Assembly (NCBI RefSeq): GCF_000247815.1
Contig: NC_021686.1
Location: forward strand, 2,852,121 to 2,916,120
Reading direction: 5' to 3'
Origin: Ficedula albicollis
Taxonomy: Eukaryota > Chordata > Aves > Passeriformes > Muscicapidae
DNA: 64,000 nt
Under the pieces are notes generated by a model. The model was not told where the DNA came from, ran no database searches, and saw only the letters and a list, made by a program, of their open reading frames with translations. This document shows positions 45,509 to 58,500 of this stretch, one piece after another. The position numbers were made by a program, and so were the translations under genes. Position 1 is the first letter of the stretch. Every line of letters starts with the position of its first letter.

Positions 45509-48500
45509 ATGCGCGGCTGCGGGTCCCGGCTGGTTTGGCTGCTGGTGCTGTCCCTGGCCTGGCTGGGCCCGGCTTTGGGGGGCGAGGATAAGGATGAAGA
45601 GGTGATAGAAGAGGAGGAAAAGGAGAAGAAAGAGGATGAAGTGCTCTCAGATGAGATCAAGGAGGAGGACAATGTCCTGGTGCTCCATGAACACAACTTT
45701 GCCCGTGCCCTGAGTGAGCACCAGCTGCTGCTGGTGGAGTTCTGTGAGTGCCCCCACGGCGGGCAGGGGCAAGTGTGGGGTAGGGAGCGTTGGCAGGGGG
45801 GACTGGCTGTGGCTGAGTGTGGGCAGAACACTTCCACATGGACACAGGCGCAGGAGAGGTGGGCAGGGGCAAGGGCTGTGGGACAGAGCGGCAAGAGCAC
45901 AGAACATGTGACGGGGCGCGGGGTGGGGACAGACACGCGGAGCAGGGACACAGCAGAGCAGGGGGTGAGGGGTGTGTAGCACGGGCGTGGGACACAGGAC
46001 AGGGACACACGGTGCGGGTGTGGGACGGGGTCACAGGCTGTGGCTCAGTGGGCTCACGCAGCCCTTGGGCTGTCCCCGCACCCGTCCCCGTTATCAACGC
46101 TGTCCCCTGCCCACAGACGCGCCGTGGTGCGGGCACTGCCAGCAGCTGGCTCCCGCCTTTGCCCAGGCAGCCGCTGAGCTGAGGAATGAGTCCAGCCCAG
46201 CCCGGCTGGCCAAGGTGGATGCCACGGCACAGACAGCCCTGGCCACTGAGTTTGGCATCACCTCCTACCCCACGCTCAAGCTCTTCCGTGATGGCAACCG
46301 CACGCACCCCCTGGCATACACGGGTAGGGCTGGGGCACCCTGCAGTGTCCCTGCACCCATCGAGGGGGGACACTGCCAGGGGGCTGGGGAGGGTGGCAGG
46401 GCATGGTCGAGGGTGGCACTGTCCTCGTGGGGGTCACAGGGTGGTGATGCTGAGAGGGGTGGCAATGTCCTGGTGGTGACAATGGACAGTGTGACGTATG
46501 AGGTGATGATGGTGGGCAGTGCCACGGTGCTGGTGGCGGGTGGCTGAGGTTGGTGGCACAGGAGAGGGGTGTCAGGTGACATCAGGGCCCTGCTCCGTGT
46601 GCCAGGCCGCTTGGACAGCCAGGGCATCGTGCGCTGGGTGCAGCGCCGGGCCGGCCCCAGCGCCACGCTGCTGCAGGACACCGACACCATGGCTGCCTTC
46701 ATCGACTCCCAGGACCTGGTGGTCGTTGGCTTCTTCAAGGTGGGCTGGGGCGGGCGGGGCTGGCCCACGGCTGTGGCTGTGGCACTGGCACTGACGGGTG
46801 GCTGTGCAGGACCTGAAGGGTGAGGCAGCCCAGGCGTTCTTCGACGTGGCCGCCGAGATGGTGGACACGACATTCGGCGTGGCGGAGGCAGCTGAGCTCT
46901 TCCAGGCGTACCAGCTGTCAGCAGACACCGTCTGCCTGTTCAAGAAGGTGAGGGAGTGGCAGGGGGGTGGTGGGGCCATCCTGTCCTTCCCTCAGCCCTC
47001 ACAGGGCCCTGCCCTGGCAGTTTGATGAGAGACAGACGAACTTCCCCGTGGACCCGGCGCGAGGGCTGGACGCGGCCGAGCTCACCCAGCTGCTCCGCGT
47101 GCACAGCCTGCAGCTGGTGATGGAGTTCACCAACGAGGTACAGCCCTGCCCTGCCCTATCACTGACCCAGCAGGGCTATGGCTGCCCTGCCCTCATCCTC
47201 CTCCTCCTCCCAGACATCCAACCAGATCTTCGGTGCCAAGATCCCCCATCACATGCTGCTCTTCCTCAACAAGTCCTCACCGGAGCAGCTGTCACTGCGG
47301 GATGGCTTCAGGGCAGCTGCCGGTGGCTTCCGGGGTGAGGTGAGGTGGCCCCATGGCAGGGACACGGAGGGTGGCTTTGGGACTGCCCAGCCTCAGCGTC
47401 CCCCCTTCCCTGCCCAGGTGCTCTTCGTGGTGGTGGATGTGACCGGGCACGGCGCCGACGTCCTGCCCTTCTTTGGCATGACCGCTGCCGATGCCCCCAC
47501 CCTGCGCCTGGTCAAGATGGAGGGCAATCGCAAGTACCGGATGGAGCAGGACAACTTCTCGGATTCGGCCATTCGCACCTTCATCCAGGCGGTGCTGGAC
47601 GGCAAGGTCAAGGTGAGGGGTGCAGCCTGGTGCCCCCAGCACCCATGGGTTCTGCCTGTGGTGAGAGATGGGCTGCTGGCCCCGAAGCCTAAGGATGATG
47701 GTTGTGCAGTGAACGCCAGGGACCAGTTTGCTGATACTCCTGCTGCCAGGCTTGAGGATTTGGGGATTTGTTACGGGTAAGGGGGGGCAGGACACTGCTG
47801 CCGTGGAGACACAGAGAGCAGGGATGGCAGCAGAGGGGAAGATGTGGTCCAAAAGGCAGCGCAGGAAGACACTCCTGCCCCCGCCTGTACTGTGCCCCAC
47901 GGGCCCCTGGTGCTGCTCAGCCCAGGCTGTGGCTGCCCTGACTGTCCCCACAGCCTCACCTGCTGAGTGCAGAGCCCCCTGAGGACTGGGACACGCGGCC
48001 TGTTAAAGTCCTGGTGGGCAAGACCTTCGAGCAGGTGGCATTCGATGAGACCAAGAACGTCTTTGTCAAGTTCTGTAAGTGCCGGGGGCACCCGCGGCCC
48101 TCCCTGAGCTCTGCCGTGGGGCTGAGCCCCCGCTGTGCCCCAGCCCCGCCCCACACCCCGTGCCAACGCCCCGCAGACGCGCCGTGGTGCCCCCACTGCC
48201 AGGCCATGGCGGCTGCCTGGGAGGAGCTGGCCGAGCGCTACAAGGACCGCGAGGACATCGTCATCGCCGAGATGGACTCCACGGCCAACGAGCTGGAGAA
48301 CATCACCATCCACGGCTACCCCACCCTGCACTACTTCCCTGCAGGGCCGGGCAGGAAGGTAGGTGAGGGCGCCTGTGGGGTCACCAGCACCTGGGGGACG
48401 GTGGCACCCTCAGTGCCCTCTGCTCCCGTGGCTCCAGATGATTGAGTTTAAGAGCAATCGAGATGTGGAGACCTTCTCCAAGTTCCTGGAAAACGGGGGG

Positions 48501-48744
48501 ACACTGCCTGAGGAGCCTCCGGTGAGTGGGGTCAGGGCAGCCCTCCTGGCCGGGTGAGGGGATGGATCCTGCAGGATGGGGACGGGGACAGGGTCAGGCA
48601 GGGAGTGTGTGTCCATCCATGCCTCACTGCTGCCTTCTCCAGGTGACCAAGACCCCTGGGAACAGCACGGGTGAGGAGGATCCCAGTGTGCCGCGGACAG
48701 ATGAATCCCGGCGAGGAGGATCCGAGTGTGCCACGGACAGATGA
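45509..48744 (+). CDS. PDIA2: PDIA2, pancreatic-type protein disulfide isomerase; C-terminal retrieval signal out of frame as assembled
   Basis: Eleven coding exons: 45509-45743, 46117-46323, 46606-46739, 46810-46947, 47021-47137, 47214-47339, 47418-47612, 47954-48074, 48177-48358, 48438-48521 and 48643-48744. They give 546 aa; human is 525. A signal peptide (about 1-24, [17 protein letters not shown]) precedes a very acidic segment, then domain a with CGHC at 83-86 and cis-proline context SYPTLKLF, domains b and b', and domain a' with CPHC at 429-432 and GYPTLHYF. Family members form and rearrange disulfides in the ER lumen. The last exon has three 40-54-bp tandem copies. The frame followed ends SECATDR, whereas a single copy would end DESRDEL. 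The assignment is firm; the C-terminus as assembled is not. Confidence 0.93.
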
Positions 48745-48817
48745 ATCCCGGGATGAGCTGTGAGCTGAGGAGGATCCCAGTGTGCCGCGGACAGATGAAT
48801 CCCGGGATGAGCTGTGA
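48673..48817 (+). repeat. Tandem repeat in the PDIA2 last exon carrying the RDEL codons
   Basis: Units start at GAGGAGGAT 48673, 48713 and 48767 (spacings 40 and 54). The second and third end with GATGAGCTGTGA (48752-48763 and 48806-48817), which encodes DEL and a stop after CGG, giving RDEL. The first unit lacks these 12 bases. Since 40 is not a multiple of three, reading on from unit 1 misses the RDEL frame. Confidence 0.93.
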
Positions 48818-48841
48818 GCCCTGTCCCACTCAGGCATGTGC

Positions 48842-48847
48842 TATAAA
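48842..48847 (+). terminator. Possible PDIA2 polyadenylation signal (TATAAA variant)
   Basis: TATAAA lies 25 bp after the last RDEL stop, followed by TGTGGGCTCTGGTCTGTCTG, a GT-rich element. No AATAAA is present nearby on this strand. The same site recurs at 50390 in the duplicated copy. Confidence 0.45.
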
Positions 48848-50146
48848 CCACCTGGAAACAATGTGGGCTCTGGTCTGTCTGTCTCCATGTTCTGGGAGCA
48901 CCCACCTGTCCTGGGGACACAGCAGGGCCTCTGTCCCCCTGGGGCAGCTGTGCCATAGCGCTGATCCTGGCAGCCCTGCAGTGGTTGGCCAAGGAGCTCT
49001 CTGTGCTGGCCCTCGTGCTGCACTGGTGGGGTTCAGGTGATGGGGGATCAGCTCTCTTCTTGGGGTCTCTCCTTGGTGACATGCCAGACTCAGGGAATCC
49101 CCAGGAGCTGCTGTCACAGCCAAGGCAGGCAACATGGGGTTCCAGGCACTTAAGCCTGGCTTGTAGCTTCTGGAAAGTCCAGAACTGTCCCCTCTCTGCT
49201 GAGACATTCCTTGGTTGGTCCCCTGGAGCCAGGATGTTCTTGGCCACCTCTCCAGGGAGCCCAGAGCAGCCCTAGCCCTGCCCTGTGCCCAGACCCTTAA
49301 TCAGACCTGCCCCATCCTCTGTCCATCCCAGAGGCTGTCGAGGGCTTGGGTCTGCTCCATGGGGAAGGAAAAAAAGCAGCAGGCAGTGGGATGTGGGATT
49401 TTATTTCATTTTATCCAAGTACCTTTGAAAAGATCATTGTACAAGTCAGCACATGAGAATGCAGAGGAAATGCCGGGGCTGCACGGCCGCTGTACATATT
49501 TACAGGGACCCCCTGAAAAAAAAGGGGGAGACGGAAATCCCGGGCACGCCAACAACCTCACCAGACACACCACCACCACAACTTCAAAAAACAAGGAGTA
49601 AAACCCCTTGTAACACTGTTCCCGGGCTGAAAACATTAGCAGGCTTTGCTGGACTTCACGAGTGTGTCAGGCAAGTCCAGAAGGGTGTTTTAAAGGCACT
49701 CGGTGACAGGTACAACAGGCGTGGTGCCCTGGGCTCCCGGCAGCTCCACCCGAGCAGGGCCAGCGCCTCCAGGGATCCCCCGGGCTCACCCCCGTTTCTG
49801 TGGGTGGGCAGGGCTGTCTGAAGGAGCTGGCACAGAGCTGTGGCTGTGCTGGAGCAGCAGGGCCTGGGCTGGGCGAGGGCAGGATGGGGAGCACCGGCAC
49901 AGCCCCAGCTTCCTTGCGGCCGAGTAAGCCCAGGAGGCTTCCAGGGCTGCATGAGCCACAAAGGGGCATCAACGACCCCCCTGGTGCCTCCCCTGAGACA
50001 CAAAATACGCAGGATTCATAAAAAGATGTATTTTGCCTTCATCTTTAATGTCTCCCTCCCCATCGTGGCTCTCCTGAAGAGCCCTGCCTAAAGCCAGAGC
50101 TTGGCCTGGGGGTCTGGGCATGTCTGCACCAGGCATAAGGAGCCAG

Positions 50147-50335
<189 letters not shown>

Positions 50336-50947
50336 CGGACAGATGAATCCCGGGATGAGCTGTGAGCCCTGTCCCACTCAGGCATGTGCTATAAACCACC
50401 TGGAAACAATGTGGGCTCTGGTCTGTCTGTCTCCATGTTCTGGGAGCACCCACCTGTCCTGGGGACACAGCAGGGCCTCTGTCCCCCTGGGGCAGCTGTG
50501 CCATAGCGCTGATCCTGGCAGCCCTGCAGTGGTTGGCCAAGGAGCTCTCTGTGCTGGCCCTCGTGCTGCACTGGTGGGGTTCAGGTGATGGGGGATCAGC
50601 TCTCTTCTTGGGGTCTCTCCTTGGTGACATGCCAGACTCAGGGAATCCCCAGGAGCTGCTGTCACGGCCAAGGCAGGCAACATGGGGTTCCAGGCACTTA
50701 AGCCGGGCTTGTAGCTTCTGGAAAGTCCAGAACTGTCCCCTCTCTGCTGAGACATTCCTTGGTTGGTCCCCTGGAGCCAGGATGTTCTTGGCCACCTCTC
50801 CAGGGAGCCCAGAGCAGCCCTAGCCCTGCCCTGTGCCCAGACCCTTAATCAGACCTGCCCCATCCTCTGTCCATCCCAGAGGCTGTCGAGGGCTCGGGTC
50901 TGCTCCATGGGGAAGGAAAAAAAGCAGCAGGCAGTGGGATGTGGGAT

Positions 50948-50953
50948 TTTATT
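50948..50953 (-). terminator. Probable distal AXIN1 polyadenylation signal
   Basis: AATAAA on the minus strand (plus-strand TTTATT) lies in an A+T-rich patch about 1.57 kb after the AXIN1 stop. Its twin lies at 49400 in the other copy of the duplication. Confidence 0.55.
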
Positions 50954-52208
50954 TCATTTTATCCAAGTACCTTTGAAAAGATCATTGTACAAGTCAGCAC
51001 ATGAGAATGCAGAGGAAATGCCGGGGCTGCACGGCCGCTGTACATATTTACAGGGACCCCCTGAAAAAAAAGGGGGAGACGGAAATCCCGGGCACGCCAA
51101 CAACCTCACCAGACACACCACCACCACAACTTCAAAAAACAAGGAGTAAAACCCCTTGTAACACTGTTCCCGGGCTGAAAACATTAGCAGGCTTTGCTGG
51201 ACTTCACGAGTGTGTCAGGCAAGTCCAGAAGGGTGTTTTAAAGGCACTCGGTGACAGGTACAACAGGCGTGGTGCCCTGGGCTCCCGGCAGCTCCACCCG
51301 AGCAGGGCCAGCGCCTCCAGGGATCCCCCGGGCTCACCCCCGTTTCTGTGGGTGGGCAGGGCTGTCTGAAGGAGCTGGCACAGAGCTGTGGCTGTGCTGG
51401 AGCAGCAGGGCCTGGGCTGGGCGAGGGCAGGATGGGGAGCACCGGCACAGCCCCAGCTTCCTTGCGGCCGAGTAAGCCCAGGAGGCTTCCAGGGCTGCAT
51501 GAGCCACAAAGGGGCATCAACGACCCCCCTGGTGCCTCCCCTGAGACACAAAATACGCAGGATTCATAAAAAGATGTATTTTGCCTTCATCTTTAATGTC
51601 TCCCTCCCCATCGTGGCTCTCCTGAAGAGCCCTGCCTAAAGCCAGAGCTTGGCCTGGGGGTCTGGGCATGTCTGCACCAGGCATAAGGAGCCAGCCCTCT
51701 GCAGAACTGCAGCACGCTCCTGGGACGCAATCCCTTCTCACGGGGACACAGGGGACACACGGGAGTGTGCAGGCTGTGGGATGCCAGCACCCAGCCTGCC
51801 ACCCTGGCTCTGAGCTGGTCCTTCCTCCATGGGAAGCCCCCAGTCCTGACAGTTCTATCCCTCGGGGATTTACTCAGTTGCAAGGAAGCTCAGGAGGAGA
51901 AAAAAACACCCATCCTACCATGTCCAGCAGCTGAGCCTGCCAAGGAGGCCACAGATGACTCCTTCCAAATGGCTCAATGATCTTCACAGCCCCGTTGGAG
52001 CAGGGTCACCCCTTCCATGCTGGTGGGGTGAGGGCAGCTCTACCCCATAGTGCTCCAGAGCCATCCACGCCGGGAAAATGGAGCAGGGTGCCAGGAAAGT
52101 GTGGAGCAGCCAGGGTCTGATGGATGGCTGTACACTTTGGGTGAGTTCTGCAGTACCTGTACGTTTTACATTTACATAAGAGCACTGTGACATCGGAAAT
52201 ATTTTCCT

Positions 52209-52214
52209 TTTATT
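52209..52214 (-). terminator. Possible proximal AXIN1 polyadenylation signal
   Basis: A minus-strand AATAAA lies about 300 bp after the AXIN1 stop in A+T-rich sequence. It would give a short 3' UTR, with the site at 50948 giving a long one. Confidence 0.5.
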
Positions 52215-52513
52215 ACAATATATCAAAAATATGCAGCTTTAGTAAACAAGGTCATATTACACTTTCTAATGCACTGTACAATGCTACATTACACTTATAT
52301 TCGGTATGGAGAGGGAGCCCAGGCTCCCACTGGCAGGTTTGTGGGGTGAAAGGGCATCCTGGAGCTTGCCCAGATCCGTGCTGGAAAGCAGAGCTGCTGC
52401 CCTCTGCCCTGGGCTCGCCTGGTGCCCGTGGTGGCAGCACAGCCAGTGTCAGCCCCAGGCCTTCTCCTCCGGTCCCAGAGTCCTTCACAGTCCTGTCCTC
52501 ACTGCCCTGGAGC

Positions 52514-55500
52514 CTAATCAATCTTCTCCACCTTCCCAATGATCTTCTCTTCAAAGATGGGCAGGATGGTGTCATCCTCCCGCACCTCCTCAAAGACCAC
52601 ACCACAGTCGAACTCGTCGCTCACTTTCTTAAAGTAATACCTGAAAGAAACAGAAATGTAGAGGGGGGAGAGGGGAAAAAAACGTAGGTGAATGGTCAGA
52701 AGGCACCATAACCCCCAAAACTGGGTACTGCCCTTCATTGGCTCTGAGCTTGTGGAGCACAGGAGCTACTCCCCCAGACACAGAGAGAACTGAGGCCACA
52801 CTCTGCCCCTGGCCTCAACAGTGATCACAAAAGTGCTCAGGATCCATGTTAGCATGGCCAGGAGCTCCAGCCCTGAATCCAAACCCATTCACAGTTCTCC
52901 CAAAAGCAGAGGCTGAGGCACCTGTGTTGGTGAAGCATTTCTAGGCAGGCTTTCCTATGGCAGCTCCTACTTGGAAGTGGGAACTTGGAGAGCTCCAAAC
53001 CCCACATCTGACTGCTTTGGGACTCTGGCAGGACTCAACCTCCTTGTCCTCACCAAAGAGAACTCTGAGAGGAGCTCTGAATGTAGAGGGTCCCCACAGC
53101 ACCACTGAGCACTGACTGCACCTGCCCAGGAACCCAGAGGGCAGCTCAGCAGCTCCTGCTGGAGGTGCAAACCATGATGCAGGACATTTCTGCTACAAAA
53201 CCCCACATCCCTCACCCCTGCTAACCTCCCTCTTCACCATCCAGGGCGCCCTGGCCCTGCTGCCACACTCCCACCACAGCATGTCCCGAGGAAGCCCTCC
53301 TGACCCAGCTCACCATCCCTCCCCTTTGTGGGGGCCACACTGCTGTGTCCCGGCAGTGGCATCTGCCAGGGGTCACCAACAGCTGCTGGCAGCTCCCTGC
53401 AGCAGGAGCAGCCCTTACCTGTAGTTCCCTTTCTTGGTCAGCAGCTCCTTGAACTGTCCCAGTGTCACCACGCGGCCCTTGACGAGGGTGCGGTAGGGGA
53501 TGGGCTCCCCACAGAAGTAATACGCCACCACGATGTTCTCACAGGGCTGGGATGTGCCGCTGCCCGGCCTCTTCTGGGGCTTCAACCTGCTGTGCACAGA
53601 CACAAGGGACCTGCTCAGGGCCAGCCCAGGGGGCTCACAGCCATCCTGGAGCAGGTCAGGGTCTCCCAGACGGGCTGGTGGAAATGCAGTGCAGCCCTGA
53701 GCATCGCCCGCCCCCACCAGCAGCTCTCCAGCACGCAAACACACACCAAGATTGGTCAAGGAGCACTTGGAAAGGCTGAACGAGGCCAGGACACAGCTAC
53801 AAGGAGGGTGAAGGTTCTAATTCAGCCCCTTTGTGCTGTCTCCAGGCCCTCCTCACAGCATGGTTGGGGGAGTTACTGGCAGAGCACCCCAGGCCAAGGC
53901 GGCAGAGCCAGGTCACCATCATCACCATCACCCTCTCACCATAATCCTGGCGCACACCAGCACACAGGGCTGGAGCACCACAGGTCATGATCATGCAGAC
54001 AGTGCCCAGACTGCTTGGGAGTATTGCCACCATGGCCAGGAGAGCCCAGCACAGCTTTCCAGTGGCCCACATCTGCAGGCAGGATGTTCCTGAACTCCAC
54101 AGTTCCCCTGAGCGCCTCTCCCAGAGAATGTGGATCTGAGGGGATGGAGCTCCATGTCCCAAAGCCTCTGCTGCCCGTCCTGTCCATGCAGGGTGCCAAG
54201 GCAGCTGCCATCCCCAAAACCTCAGTGACTTCACATCTTCTGTGTTTTCCCAACTCTCAGAATGCTGGTCTGATCTTCGCTTCAGCCCACACACCAGGTT
54301 CAGCTATGTGGTGCCATCAGTAGACTGAAACTGCCAGCCCAGCTCTCACCCCATTTTCAGAGACAGACAAAAGCAACAATAATTCAGCTCAGGGTCCTTT
54401 GCCCTTCTGCAGAGCCTTTCATCTGGGGTGCCGAAAACGCTGCACAAACATTGGAGCAGCCTACACAAATTGCTACCTTGGCATGCGTGGTCTGAGCCAG
54501 AGGCAGCCTTCCCTTTCAAAGTCACATTTGGCAGCTTTAAAAAAAAAATTATTTTAAAAGCACACTGGATAAAAAAAGATGATTTTGTATTTACATGACT
54601 GGAAAGTTGCTGTAAAAACCTTAGGATCTGCCAAGCACATGAGGTAATCGCAGTTTTGGAAATGACTCTGACCTTAACCTTTAAACAGTGGCTGGCGGGC
54701 AGAGCACCTTTTCATGGTGTGCCCACATAAACACTGGCACTGCAAACCAACACCAGACACAGCCTTTCCACCTCTTCCTACAGGCAGGAGAGGTCTAAAG
54801 TTCAACTGAACAATCTTCCGGGTGCCTGCTGTGCCTGGGAGACCTTTGGAGAAGATGCAGCAATCTGAGAGGCAAGGGTCTGCTCCCAGTGCCAGCAGGG
54901 CTCTCGGAGCCTCTCCCATCCCTGTATCAAAATACAGGATGCCCTTTAGCTAGGAAAACATTAAGGAACTGAGTCATCCTTGGAAACAAAAATATGAGGC
55001 ATTTAAAGGAAAATGGGTCATAAATTCAGGCAAATTCTGTGAGTCCTGTGAGCCAGAAGTTAATTGAAGGGGTTTGGAAAACCTCAAAGTCACTAAGCTT
55101 CTCTTAATCCTGCTAGAGACAAGTCATGACTAAGAGAGGGCTGCTGTGTGCCTGGGGACACAGTGCAGGAGCAGAGCTGCTTCCTCAGGGCTGCTGTTCT
55201 TTGCCTGGGGAGATGCAGAGGACTGAGCTTCCCTGAGCTCTGCTGTGGCAGAAACAAGAGGGGGACTGTGCCAGGGGCTGGGATTGTCCTCCCTCCTGCT
55301 GTGCACTTCACACCTGAAAGGCCATTTCTGGCTCCAGTGAGACATGCCCTGAAAATGACGCCTGAAGTGATGCCCAAAAGTGATCCTGACAGGCAAAGAG
55401 GGGAGACTGACTGGCCTTCAGTTCCCTAAGCCTTCCTTTTTTCCCTTTTGGAAAATGGGGACTATAGTTTCCCTTTTCCAGTCACTGGGAACTTCTCCAG

Positions 55501-58500
55501 ACTGCCATGACTTCTCAAGTATGATGGATAGTGGCTGAGACACTTCATCCATCAGTGCACTCAGGCCCTGTGGATGGATTTCATCAGGTCCCATGGATTT
55601 GTCCACCTTCAGGTTCTTTAGACGGTCTCAAACCTCATCTTCTGCTACAGTGGGTGGTTCTTTTTCTCCCAGTCCCTGCCTTTGTGATGGGACTTTGTGA
55701 TGCCTCAGGTGCTGTGATGGAAGCATTCACTGGTGAAGTCCAAAGCAAAAACCCATTGAGTACCTCAGCCTTCTGCACACCCCAGCTAACCAGCTCTTCC
55801 ATTTCCTCCCAGACAGGGCCCACATTTTCCCCAGTCCTCCTTCTCAGGTGCTGTGATGGGAGCATTCACTGGTGAAGTCCAAAGCAAAAATCCATTGAGT
55901 ACCTCAGCCTTCTGCACACCCCATGGGACTTTGTGATGCCTCAGGTGCTGTGATGGAAGCATTCACTGGTGAAGTCCAAAGCAAAAACCCATTGAGTACC
56001 TCAGCCTTCTGCACACCCCAGCTAACCAGCTCTTCCATTTCCTCCCAGACAGGGCCCACATTTCCCCCAGTCCTCCTTTTATCACCAATGTTCCAAGAGA
56101 AGATTTTCCTGTTGCTTTAATTCTATCAGCAGAACTCACACACACCCCAAACTGCAGCCATAGATCTCTGGCAGGCTGAAGCAGAGCTGATGAATATGGA
56201 ATCACTGAAAATGCAATTTTCCAAGAGCTCCTCTCAGGAGAATGAAACAACACGACTGTCTCCACTTTCGTCATTGCCAAGAGATCTCCTGAGACCTTGG
56301 CTTGCACATAAAGGCCATCAGCCCGACTCTGAGCCCTGCCTCATTAAATCTGCCACCTGCACCCATCTCCTGGGTGTCAGTGTGACCCAGAAACACCGCC
56401 AGGTACCACGCCCTGCCCCTTCTGGGATCACCTCCCACTGCTGTGCTTGTCACAAGCACAGAACACCACCCAGCAGGGAAACAGCAGCACTCATCCCCCC
56501 CACGGCACCTGCATCCCAGCCCTGACCAGCATCCCACCAGTGCTGGGACAGGCAACCCAAGGGTGGTTTGCAGCACCAATCCAACCTTGCTGTCATGCAG
56601 AGATGTCCAGCTTGCTCCAACTCGACCCTGGGGCTGGGGAGCTTTGGGAAGGCCAAAATGCACCCAGCAGATGTTACGTCAGAGGGTGTCCCAGCCACCA
56701 ACTCTGCTCCTCTTCCAATCTTGGGCCAGCACAGTTAATTCCAAAGTGATCTCATGCTAAATGCTCTCCCTGCTTGCAAAAAATCCTTTCTCTGAGGAGC
56801 TGGTATTAATTACTTCAATCCAGCTGTGAAATGTGAGACTGAGCTACAGGAAACAGCTCAAAACCTGTCTGTCCATAGGAAAATCTGATGGTCACTAGGA
56901 CACCAATGCTGGGCACTGGTGTGCTGCTGGATCTGCAGGTCATTAGTATTAGATGGTCAATCCTGAATTGCTTGCCAGCAGCAGCCAGGTCACTGTCTCA
57001 GAGATCAGGGTCTGATCTCTGGGGTGGGAGCAGGGCTGCTGGCAGTGGGCAGTTTGGTGGGGAAGGCCACTGGTGGGAGGGCTATGCCAGAGGGGAGTGG
57101 CTGGAAAGCTGGATAACTGTGCTGGCAAGGCCAGTCTGGCTGTAGAAAGCTGGCACAGAGTGATCTCCACCCACAGCCAGCTCAACTGGAGCCTCAAGGA
57201 CACCTCTGGGCTCACCTCCACCTCTCTGTGCTTCCCCAAGGCTATTGACAAACCTGGAACACTGGCTCCAATTTCCCAGAGCTCTTCAAAGCTCCTGACT
57301 GAAGTAAATGGTGTTTTCATGGGAGCTCCTCTCTCAGTTTCAACTTTGTTCTCATTGAGCTGTGGGATCTATTTCCAGGCTGGCTCCTGGGCTAACCAGA
57401 GCAGGAGCTTTCTAAAAACTGCCAGCTCAGGTTGCTTCAGCTGTAGCACCCAATCCTACCAAAATCCAGCAGAGAGATTTCAACATTCAGAAATCTTTGG
57501 CTCCCTGGGGACTACTGCATCCACTTTTGCCTGCTACTGGACACAGACATATCTACTTTTCATAAGCAGTTCCCCACTGGTGAATGCCTCTCTGGTTTTC
57601 CAGGCATGGGGCAGGGCTGGGGGATCCCTGCATCACTGGGAGAAGAGCCAGAGCTCATGGAGAGGCAGTGGAAGCAGAGCAGCCCAGCAATGGGACTGCT
57701 CAGCCCATCCTGCTGCTGGCATGCCTGGCACTGACCACACACCATGGGCTTCCTCTGTAAGCCCTTCTTAAAATACAGGCCAAATTATTGTCAGAATATT
57801 AACTGCATAGCCCAGGCTGCTGTTTTCCAAGTGTATACAGACATTTTTGGGGAAGGTGCATGAATGACTCTATTAATGAACCCTATCCAATTACACACGC
57901 TGAAAGGTAGATCACATAAACTTGGCTTAACCTGGCTTGGGAAAGCCCTCTAATTACCTGGCTTTCAATCAATGCTCTGACATGAATACACAGAAATCTG
58001 CTATGTGGTCACTGCAAGCGAAAATAACTGGAGACTGTCAATTAAGAGCTTATTTTTAAAATTACATTTGTGTTTGTACGAGTCAGACTGCAAAGTGTCA
58101 AGTTTTCAGAGGACAGCTGGAGAGCTGTGAAAGGTTTTTAATGGACAAAGTGCTTTTAGCTGTTAACAGTAATTATCTAGCACTTCCAAAATGTTTTTCA
58201 CCAGAGAGCTCCATGTGCCTTGCAGATGATGTCCCTTGAAAGATAACTCAGAGCAGGAAAATGAGCTCTGCAACAGCCATTAAGCTGAGTCACAGAAAGA
58301 TGCAGTGACTTGGATGTGGCCAAGCAGAGTCAGAGCTGCTGCAGGAGGGCTCCAGTGCAGAGCTCTCATCCAGAGACCACCAGCAGCTTTTGCTGGAAGC
58401 TTGTGCGAGATGGAGATAAAGAACAAAGACAGATTTGTCTTCTGCACTTAATTCTGCTGCATCCTGATGAATTCTGCTCCTGCACCAAGCCCTGAAGCCA

